Part shown: positions 13,527-19,599 of the stretch, one piece after another | Position numbering within the stretch: the stretch's first letter is position 1 | How the letters are laid out: each line of letters starts with the position of its first letter | Source: a virus | DNA: 36,922 bases | Virus record (IMG/VR): IMGVR_UViG_3300025543_000085 | Coordinates: 1 to 36,922 of that record | Strand: one strand, 5' to 3' | Translations under genes and position numbers: made by a program | The notes under the pieces: generated by a model | What the model was told of the DNA's origin: nothing | Database searches by the model: none | What the model saw: the letters and a program-made list of their open reading frames with translations, nothing else

Positions 13527-13921
13527 TGGCTAAAAGAAAAAAGAATAAGAAGAGTACGAACAAGTACCGGAGTGGTTCAGAAGTTAAGTGCGCTAATCTT
13601 TTAGAGAAGCGTAAGATTGAATACTTATACGAACCACATACTTTTTCTTACATCGTAGAGAAGACTTACCTGCCTGACTTTCAATTAGAAGAATACGGTT
13701 TCTATATTGAAGTTAAAGGCAGGTTTGTCTCTTCTGATAGAGCTAAACATTTACGTATTAAAAAAACATATCCTGAAGTAGACATTAGATTTATATTCGA
13801 CAATCCAAATGCAAAACTATATAAGGGATCGAAATCAACGTATGCTGACTGGTGTATAAAACATGAATACAAATACTGTAAGCTTGCAGATGGCTTACCG
13901 AAAGAATGGTTTAGAAAATGA
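13526..13921 (+). CDS. T7 endonuclease I-like Holliday junction resolvase
   Basis: The 131-aa protein aligns by eye along T7 gp3: RSGSEVKCANLLEK with E19, TYLPDF with D51, and FYIEVKGRF with E62 and K64, the catalytic set. Further matches are RAKHLRIKKTYPEVDIRFIF, KLYKGS and a C-terminal LPKEWFRK. It resolves branched DNA and helps break down host DNA before packaging. The N terminus is very basic (AKRKKNKKSTNK). It overlaps its neighbours by one and four bases. Confidence 0.93.
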   Translation: MAKRKKNKKSTNKYRSGSEVKCANLLEKRKIEYLYEPHTFSYIVEKTYLPDFQLEEYGFYIEVKGRFVSSDRAKHLRIKKTYPEVDIRFIFDNPNAKLYKGSKSTYADWCIKHEYKYCKLADGLPKEWFRK

Positions 13922-14262
13922 CAGACACAAATATATCCTTAATACTTGATGACTTTGTTTCTTCAAGTGCTGAATCATCTTCTCCAGAAAAAGTATTGTT
14001 TCTAGCTGTAATCTTACAAGCAGTATTAGATGCAACTAAACCATACTATCAGGGAGAGCCGGAACAATCTGAATTAGATAGACGATCAGCCAAAGCATGG
14101 TTTACAGCAAGCATAGGAGTTACATCTAAAGACTTCGAGACTGTATGTGATTTAGCTGGTGTCGATCCATCTTATACAAGATCATTTGCTTACAAGATAA
14201 TTGAAACTAAAGAAGTTAAGTTTATCCGAAAAAGGATCAATGCATTATTGACGCATAGCTAG
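13918..14262 (+). CDS. Conserved phage protein of unknown function (114 aa)
   Basis: The protein is helical and soluble. LFLAVILQAVLDAT and RRSAKAWFTASIGVTSKDFE suggest a compact alpha-helical domain, and FETVCDLAGVDPSYTRSFAY looks like a helix-turn-helix. The last helix is basic (KFIRKRINALL), so DNA binding is plausible. I recall similar proteins in marine podoviruses next to endonuclease I but cannot name a family. It overlaps the endonuclease I gene by four bases. Confidence 0.65.
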   Translation: MTDTNISLILDDFVSSSAESSSPEKVLFLAVILQAVLDATKPYYQGEPEQSELDRRSAKAWFTASIGVTSKDFETVCDLAGVDPSYTRSFAYKIIETKEVKFIRKRINALLTHS

Positions 14263-14276
14263 AAAGGGTGTATAAT

Positions 14277-14585
14277 ATGAGTTTATCAGATGACGTAAAG
14301 TTTACTAAATCAGATGCAGATAAAGTACGCTGGAGATTTCTACCTTTATCTGTTATTCGTGATGTAGCTTCTGTATTAGATTTTGGAGCTACTAAGTACG
14401 GTGGAGATAATTGGAAGAAGTGTGATGATTGGGACAGATACTACGATGCACTCATGCGACACATTGATGAGTGGCGTAGTGGACAGACAGAAGACCCTGA
14501 CACAGGTAAGCATCCATTGATACATGCTATCTGTTGTCTTATATTTTTAGCTTGGAAGGAAACAGGAAGTAATGATGAGAAGTAG
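14277..14585 (+). CDS. dATP/dGTP diphosphohydrolase N-terminal-like protein (PF18909-like)
   Basis: I start at the ATG at 14277, eight bases after AAAGGG. The 102-aa protein has the pattern FGATKYGGDNW (K40, Y41, N45, W46), YYDALMRHIDEWRSG, DPDTGKHPLIHAICCLIFL of a phage family thought to hydrolyse purine dNTPs. It lies between nucleases and a second pyrophosphohydrolase, ahead of ribonucleotide reductase, so it probably trims the nucleotide pool. No PurZ homologue is seen in the window, so a 2-aminoadenine genome is not supported here. Confidence 0.75.
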   Translation: MSLSDDVKFTKSDADKVRWRFLPLSVIRDVASVLDFGATKYGGDNWKKCDDWDRYYDALMRHIDEWRSGQTEDPDTGKHPLIHAICCLIFLAWKETGSNDEK

Positions 14586-14994
14586 AACACGAGAAGAGAA
14601 AGTTGAAGAGTTTCATAAATCTTTTAAACTTGATATCAATAGTCAAGCGCGTGTCTCTCTTTTAAATTTAAGAGCTAAACTAATTGAAGAAGAGACACAA
14701 GAAGTTGTGCAAGCAATAGATGCGATCTCAACTGAATTAATATTTCATAAAAGACCTTCAGCCGATCACTGGGGGCATTTACTTAAAGAGTTATGTGATC
14801 TACAATATGTATTAAGTGGAACTATCGTAGCTCTTAAAGATTTACCTACTCATGTATTTGATGCTGCATTTAATAGAGTGCATGACAGTAACATGTCTAA
14901 GCTAGATGATGAAGGTAATCCGATCTACAATAAAGAAGGCAAAGTTTTAAAAGGGAAAAACTATAAAGAACCCGATCTTTCAATCTTAGTATAA
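14572..14994 (+). CDS. MazG/HisE-like nucleotide pyrophosphohydrolase
   Basis: The 140-aa protein has the all-alpha NTP-PPase signature: LIEEETQEV (E40, E41, E44) and LLKELCDLQYVLSG for metal binding. A phage-typical C terminus follows (FNRVHDSNMSKLDDEGNP, then GKVLKGKNYKEPDLS). It likely converts nucleoside triphosphates to monophosphates and may also act on signalling nucleotides, as proposed for phage MazG proteins. The start at 14572 or 14575 overlaps the previous gene. It is followed by the strong binding site AAAGGAGA of the reductase gene. Confidence 0.85.
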   Translation: MMRSRTREEKVEEFHKSFKLDINSQARVSLLNLRAKLIEEETQEVVQAIDAISTELIFHKRPSADHWGHLLKELCDLQYVLSGTIVALKDLPTHVFDAAFNRVHDSNMSKLDDEGNPIYNKEGKVLKGKNYKEPDLSILV

Positions 14995-15008
14995 TTAAAG
15001 GAGATACT

Positions 15009-16865
15009 ATGACAACCAACTACGAAGACTTTATTCACATATCTAGATACGCTCGTTTTATTCCTGAAGCATCACGTCGAGAGACATATCAGGACACTGT
15101 TGATCGTTGGTGGGATTATATGACTGATAAGTTCCCGCTGCTATGTCAGATGCCTTATGTTAAGAAGGCTATTGAAGATAAAGAAGTTATGCCCTCCATG
15201 CGTACCATGATGGCGGCAGGAGAAGCTTTAGATCGTAATCACATTGCTGCATATAACTGTAGCTATCTATCTGTTGACGATCCTAAATGTTTCGATGAAG
15301 CACTTATGATCTTAATGTGTGGTACTGGTGTAGGCTTTAGCGTTGAGCGTAATGCAGTTGAGAAGATGCCTGAAGTTCCTACCATTCAACGTACTGAAGA
15401 AACTATTGTAGTTGCTGACAGTAAGGAAGGGTGGGCTAAAGGTCTACGTCAATTGATAGCTAGACTGTATGCAGGTGAACATCCTACATGGGATTTAAGT
15501 AAGATCAGACCAGCTGGTAGCCGTCTAAAGACATTTGGTGGACGTGCTAGTGGACCTGACCCATTAGATAACCTGTTTCGTTTTGTTACCTCTACTTTTT
15601 ATAAGGCAGCTGGACGTAAGCTTTCAAGCTTAGAGTGTCACGATGTTATGTGTGCTGTTGCAGCCGCTGTAGTTGTAGGCGGTGTACGTCGATCAGCTAT
15701 GATCTCACTGTCTAATCTAAGTGATGACAGGATGCGTCATGCTAAGATGGGCAGTTGGTTTAATGAAAATGTAAATCGTAGTTATGCTAATAACTCAATT
15801 GCTTTTACTAGTAAACCAGACATGGGAACATTCCTTCGTGAGTGGACTTCATTGTATGAATCTAAGAGTGGTGAACGTGGCATCTTCAATAGAGAAGCAG
15901 CTGTAAACAAAGCGGCTGAGATCAACAGGAAGACAGATTACGACTTTGGTACTAACCCATGTGGAGAGATTTCATTACGCTCTAAGCAGTTCTGTAACCT
16001 TAGTGAGGTTGTAGTTAGACCGCATGACACTAAGAAGACTATCAAAGAGAAGGTACGTATTGCAGCTATCATCGGTACGTTCCAATCTGCACTAACTGAT
16101 TTTAAATACTTGTCTAAGAAATGGAAAGACAACAGTGAAGAAGAACGTCTATTGGGCGTATCTCTTACAGGCATTTACGATAACAAACTAACGTATGATC
16201 CTGATCCTTCTTTTCTTAGTGAACTACGGTCATTCTGTAGGGAGGTAAACGAAGATATTGCTTTAGCTTTAGGCATTCCCCCTTCAGCTGCCATCACAAC
16301 TGTTAAACCTTCTGGTACTGTTTCTCAGTTAGTTAACAGCGGTAGTGGTATTCATCCACGTTATGCTCATCACTACATCAGACGTGTTCGTGCTGACGTT
16401 ACTGATCCACTAGCTAAATGGATGATCGATAGCGGCATGCCTTATGAGATCGATGTCTATAACAAACAGAACTATGTGTTCTCTTTTCCTATTGCTTCAG
16501 ATAAAGGGGCAATGTCCCGTCATGATATCTCTGCTCTTGATCATCTTGATCTATGGCTTAAATATCGGACACACTGGACTGATCACAACCCATCAGTTAC
16601 AATCTACGTTGGAGAAGACGAGTGGATGGATGTAGGTCAGTGGGTATTTAAAAATTGGGATGAAGTATGTGGTATTGCTTTCTTACCTAAAGAAGACGAT
16701 TCCCACAGTTATGTTCAAGCTCCTTACGAAGAGATTGATAAGGATAAGTACGCTGAACTAGCGGCTATGATGCCAGACATTGACTACAGCAAGTATGAAG
16801 AGTTCGATGACAATACTACGTCGTCACAAGAATTAGCTTGTACTGCTGGTGTATGTGAGATATAA
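15009..16865 (+). CDS. Class II (adenosylcobalamin-dependent) ribonucleoside-triphosphate reductase, monomeric
   Basis: The 618-aa protein is of the Lactobacillus RTPR type. C84 and C329 match its redox pair, and C318 in NPCGEIS matches the thiyl cysteine with N316 and E320 beside it. The C-terminal pair C611/C616 (LACTAGVCEI) matches its shuttle cysteines. GTGVGFSVER and TTVKPSGTVSQL are further family motifs. It makes deoxynucleotides for phage DNA and depends on B12 from the host cell. It works with ThyX, encoded downstream. At 618 aa it is shorter than the roughly 740-aa Lactobacillus enzyme. Confidence 0.95.
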   Translation: MTTNYEDFIHISRYARFIPEASRRETYQDTVDRWWDYMTDKFPLLCQMPYVKKAIEDKEVMPSMRTMMAAGEALDRNHIAAYNCSYLSVDDPKCFDEALMILMCGTGVGFSVERNAVEKMPEVPTIQRTEETIVVADSKEGWAKGLRQLIARLYAGEHPTWDLSKIRPAGSRLKTFGGRASGPDPLDNLFRFVTSTFYKAAGRKLSSLECHDVMCAVAAAVVVGGVRRSAMISLSNLSDDRMRHAKMGSWFNENVNRSYANNSIAFTSKPDMGTFLREWTSLYESKSGERGIFNREAAVNKAAEINRKTDYDFGTNPCGEISLRSKQFCNLSEVVVRPHDTKKTIKEKVRIAAIIGTFQSALTDFKYLSKKWKDNSEEERLLGVSLTGIYDNKLTYDPDPSFLSELRSFCREVNEDIALALGIPPSAAITTVKPSGTVSQLVNSGSGIHPRYAHHYIRRVRADVTDPLAKWMIDSGMPYEIDVYNKQNYVFSFPIASDKGAMSRHDISALDHLDLWLKYRTHWTDHNPSVTIYVGEDEWMDVGQWVFKNWDEVCGIAFLPKEDDSHSYVQAPYEEIDKDKYAELAAMMPDIDYSKYEEFDDNTTSSQELACTAGVCEI

Positions 16866-16868
16866 ATT

Positions 16869-17444
16869 ATGATTAAAATGCCTTTTATAACAGTTGATAA
16901 ATTTTTACAAGACGATCAATGTAATGATATTATTAACAGTCTAGAAAGTCATTTATTTTCGGTAGAGAAGGAGCAGCGAAGAGCAACTGTACTTAGTAAT
17001 AATCAATCTGAATTACAAGAAAATGTACGGTCAACTCAACTCTGCTTCCTTCCTACTGATACTTTATTATCAACCATATACTTTCATGCAGCTAAACACA
17101 TGAATGAATTATGTAAATGGAATTTTGATATTAAACAAGTAGAGTCCATTCAAGCTTTAAAATATGAAGCAGGTGACTTTTATGTTACACATATAGATGT
17201 TCTTCCACCGTCAAATCGAAATACTCAAAGAAAGATAACAGCTATGGTGTGGCTAACAGAACCTGAAGAATATGAAGGTGGAGAGTTTATTCTATATCCT
17301 TTAGATACTGATCCGATTCCTTTGAAGTTACGAAAAGGATGTGCAGTAATCTTCCCATCTTTTATTACACACGAAGCTTCTAGAGTTATAAGTGGACAAA
17401 GATATTCAACAACAGCATGGATAGAAGGACCAAATTGGAAATAA
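16869..17444 (+). CDS. 2-oxoglutarate/Fe(II)-dependent oxygenase (prolyl hydroxylase-like)
   Basis: The 191-aa protein has the double-stranded beta-helix motif: H108-I-D110, a strand block MVWLTEPEEYEGGEF, H168 in FITHEASRV, and R178 in SGQRYSTTAW for 2-oxoglutarate. This matches the P4H/PKHD group, common in marine phages. The substrate is not known: protein prolyl residues, nucleobases or a metabolite are possible. It starts three bases after the reductase stop and is in the same operon as ThyX, which leans toward nucleotide or translation-related chemistry, but this is weak evidence. Confidence 0.88.
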   Translation: MIKMPFITVDKFLQDDQCNDIINSLESHLFSVEKEQRRATVLSNNQSELQENVRSTQLCFLPTDTLLSTIYFHAAKHMNELCKWNFDIKQVESIQALKYEAGDFYVTHIDVLPPSNRNTQRKITAMVWLTEPEEYEGGEFILYPLDTDPIPLKLRKGCAVIFPSFITHEASRVISGQRYSTTAWIEGPNWK

Positions 17445-17446
17445 AT

Positions 17447-17638
17447 ATGTTTAATGAACAAGAAATAACATTTGAAGATTATGAAGAGTCAATTATTGTT
17501 AAATCAATGAAAAGACTATTATACACTCTTAGTACAGATGAAAGAGATCATATGGAAAACTCTGATGAACTAGAAGAAGCTGCACGAGTTATGATTGAAT
17601 ACTATGGCATTCCACATAAAGATTATACATATGAGTAA
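17447..17638 (+). CDS. Small acidic hypothetical protein (63 aa)
   Basis: The ATG at 17447 follows the oxygenase stop by two bases. A longer reading frame from 17417 lies inside the oxygenase gene. The protein is acidic (EQEITFEDYEESI, SDELEEAARVMIEYYG) and helical. There is no domain I recognise. It overlaps the next gene by eight bases. Confidence 0.6.
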   Translation: MFNEQEITFEDYEESIIVKSMKRLLYTLSTDERDHMENSDELEEAARVMIEYYGIPHKDYTYE

Positions 17639-17891
17639 CTTTAAAAATAAGAAGTATATTGAAACATCAGATGAAGCAATGCAAATTCTGGATGAATATG
17701 GGTTAGAGTACGAACATAAGAATTATGCGCTTTACATACAACATCCAACAAAAGAGTATAAAGCCTATGATTATAGATATACAACACAACGCTGGGCTAA
17801 TCTAGTAAACAGACGTAACTGGAACAGAAAACACTATTATTGTAAAGGTACACGCGATCTAATAGAAAGGTTCATTTTAAATGAAAGTTGA
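17631..17891 (+). CDS. Small basic hypothetical protein (86 aa)
   Basis: I chose the ATG at 17631, overlapping the previous gene by eight bases, over the further upstream 17595. The protein is rich in Tyr, Lys and Arg, with YALYIQHPTKEYKAYDYRYT, TTQRWANLVNRRNWNRKHYY and an end in GTRDLIERFILNES, suggesting nucleic-acid binding. It overlaps ThyX by eleven bases. No family is recognised. Confidence 0.6.
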   Translation: MSNFKNKKYIETSDEAMQILDEYGLEYEHKNYALYIQHPTKEYKAYDYRYTTQRWANLVNRRNWNRKHYYCKGTRDLIERFILNES

Positions 17892-18513
17892 TTACATACA
17901 GCATTGCGGAAGTGATCTAAGCGTTGTTAACGCAGCGCGAGTTTCCTTTGATAAAGAAAGTGATTTTATTTCAGACAACCAATTAGCTGATAAAGATAAA
18001 AAACTAATCAAGTATCTTTCAGATCACGATCACACATCACCGTTCAATCATGCCTTCTTAACTGTACGTGTTAAAGCTCCTATCTTTGTAGCTCGTCAGT
18101 TAGTTAAGCATAAGTTTATGCCGTGGAATGAAATAAGTAGACGTTATGTAGATAGTCCACCAGAATTTTATAATCCTTCTCCGTTACGTCAACGTGCAGA
18201 AGATAAGAAACAGGGAAGCAGTTCTGATACAGTAGAGTATTCTCTTAATCCAGCTTATCAGTATGCCTATCAATGTTACACGAACATGCTTGCTGATGGT
18301 GTGTGTCCTGAACAAGCACGTATGGTCTTACCACAATCAGTTTATACTGAGTGGTACTGGAGTGGTACGTTAGGAGCCTTCTTAGATATGTTGAAACTAC
18401 GTTTAAAGCCTGACACACAACAGGAGACAAGAGAGATTGCTAAGATGATAGCTAAGATTATTAAAAAATACTGGCCTGTAAGTTATGAAACTATATTAAA
18501 AGAAATAGCTTGA
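17881..18513 (+). CDS. thyX: Flavin-dependent thymidylate synthase ThyX
   Basis: The 210-aa protein shows the ThyX fold: VVNAARVSFDKES, HTSPFNHAFLTVRVKAPIFV, and the signature at 76-89, which reads KHKFMPWNEISRRY. The usual motif is RHRx7S, so both arginines are lysine here. S86 and the N-E-S-R-Y residues are kept. ARMVLPQSVYTEWYWSGTL and LRLKPDTQQETREIA match the substrate and FAD regions. It makes dTMP using methylene-tetrahydrofolate and FAD, completing dNTP synthesis with the reductase. The start overlaps the previous gene. The promoter at 18510 begins in its last codons. Confidence 0.93.
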   Translation: MKVDYIQHCGSDLSVVNAARVSFDKESDFISDNQLADKDKKLIKYLSDHDHTSPFNHAFLTVRVKAPIFVARQLVKHKFMPWNEISRRYVDSPPEFYNPSPLRQRAEDKKQGSSSDTVEYSLNPAYQYAYQCYTNMLADGVCPEQARMVLPQSVYTEWYWSGTLGAFLDMLKLRLKPDTQQETREIAKMIAKIIKKYWPVSYETILKEIA

Positions 18514-18539
18514 CTTCGCAGTGCAATATAGTATATAAT
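18510..18539 (+). promoter_or_regulatory. Sigma70-like promoter at the end of thyX
   Basis: TTGACT (18510-18515) and a perfect TATAAT (18534-18539) are separated by 18 bases. The -35 box overlaps the thyX stop codon. Transcription would start around 18546, giving a leader of about 60 bases before the ATG at 18605. Sharing TTGACTTC with the promoter at 11235, it suggests recognition by the host sigma factor. Confidence 0.75.
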
Positions 18540-18550
18540 CCAAGATGGAA

Positions 18551-18572
18551 GTAGATGCCATAAAGGGTCTAC
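18551..18572 (+). promoter_or_regulatory. Short hairpin at the 5' end of the leader RNA
   Basis: GTAGATGCC and GGGTCTAC pair (eight pairs including one G-U, one bulged G) around an ATAAA loop. It would lie at the extreme 5' end of the mRNA started at the promoter at 18510. Such 5' hairpins can stabilise phage messages. The rest of the leader is A/T-rich and ends in a strong site TTAAGGAG at 18591-18598. Confidence 0.5.
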
Positions 18573-18604
18573 ATTTTAACTTGCTTTTAATTAAGGAGAA
18601 AATT

Positions 18605-18838
18605 ATGTTTACGAAACACTATCTAGATGATGTTTTTAATTCTTATATAACTCGTCCATCTGTCTACGTTGTATCTGATTCAACTATGAAGGATTGGCAA
18701 GAAAAACAAAAAGAGCAGTCACTTAAAGTGATTGATAATCAGATTAAACAACTACAAGAAACCCGTAAAGGGATTGAAGATTATTATACCGCTTCCAATA
18801 AACTTGACAATACTAAAGAAGAACGGGAAGCTGTCTAA
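18605..18838 (+). CDS. Small phasin-like coiled-coil protein (77 aa)
   Basis: The ATG at 18605 follows AAGGAG with ideal spacing. The protein begins MFTKHYLDDVFNSYITRPSV, then has a charged helical stretch from residue 28 on (MKDWQEKQKEQSLKVIDNQI, QLQETRKGIEDYY) that should form a coiled coil. It resembles small phasin-like proteins carried by marine phages. Function unknown. The promoter, leader hairpin and good binding site suggest high expression. Confidence 0.65.
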   Translation: MFTKHYLDDVFNSYITRPSVYVVSDSTMKDWQEKQKEQSLKVIDNQIKQLQETRKGIEDYYTASNKLDNTKEEREAV

Positions 18839-18840
18839 GT

Positions 18841-19599
18841 ATGTACTCTAAACCTCCTACAATTTATATTGGTTATGATGTTAAAGAAGATTCAGCCTTT
18901 CAAGTAGCTGTAGCTTCAATTAAAAAACATGCAAGTAAACCAATTAACATTGTTCCTCTAAAGCAAGAAGCTTTACGAAGAGCAGGTTTATTTAAACGTA
19001 GTCATTATAATGTGGGGGATCAGAAGTACGATTGCTTTGACAACAAACCTTTCTCAACTGAATTTTCATTTACTCGTTTCTTGGTGCCAGCCCTTAATCA
19101 ATACGAAGGGTTGGCACTATTTATGGATTGTGACATGATGTTGCGTTCTGATATATGGGAACTTTTTGACACGATATGCAAAGATGACTCAGCTGTCTGG
19201 ACTGTCTCTCATAATTACAATCCTAAAGCTGTAAGAAAGATGGATGGACAAATTCAAGAAAGCTATAATAGAAAAAACTGGTCTAGTTTCATGGTGTTTA
19301 ATTGCAGTCATGATGCTAATAAACTTATCACAGTAGATGACGTATCAGTTAAAACTGGAAGCTGGTTACATGCTTTTGGATGGCTAGAGTATGAACAAAT
19401 TGGAAAGATTGGTGAAGAGTGGAACTGGCTTGATGACTGGTCTCCTGATTATATCAACGCAAAGAATGTTCACTTTACTACTGGTGGACCTCAATTTTCA
19501 GATTGGAAACCTTCTCGACCTATTGATGCTACATATACGCATGAGTGGAAAGCGTATCAATTTAAATTAACTCAAGAAGAGGCAATGAAAACATTATGA
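18841..19599 (+). CDS. Glycosyltransferase, GT8-like
   Basis: The 252-aa protein has a GT-A fold pattern: YIGYDVKEDSAFQVAVASIK at the N terminus, the metal-binding D96-C-D98 in FMDCDMM, and a C-terminal NVHFTTGGPQFSDW like the HxxGxxKPW of family 8. It likely transfers a sugar from a nucleotide donor, with a divalent metal. The target may be host lipopolysaccharide, a virion protein or modified DNA. The four-base overlap with the next gene, whose product also has a glycosyltransferase domain, suggests both act in the same pathway. Confidence 0.8.
   Translation: MYSKPPTIYIGYDVKEDSAFQVAVASIKKHASKPINIVPLKQEALRRAGLFKRSHYNVGDQKYDCFDNKPFSTEFSFTRFLVPALNQYEGLALFMDCDMMLRSDIWELFDTICKDDSAVWTVSHNYNPKAVRKMDGQIQESYNRKNWSSFMVFNCSHDANKLITVDDVSVKTGSWLHAFGWLEYEQIGKIGEEWNWLDDWSPDYINAKNVHFTTGGPQFSDWKPSRPIDATYTHEWKAYQFKLTQEEAMKTL

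Noticed and set aside
14277-14994. Evidence for a 2-aminoadenine (Z) genome
   Set aside because: A dATP/dGTP diphosphohydrolase-like gene is present, but no PurZ-like adenylosuccinate synthetase appears in the window and the polymerase is ordinary T7-type. The hypothesis is not supported here.
15804-15816. Another TTTACTAGTAAAC inside the ribonucleotide reductase gene
   Set aside because: It encodes part of the protein (FTSKP) and is followed by CAGACATG rather than CGCAAAAGGA, so it is probably a chance match and not a fourth leader repeat.
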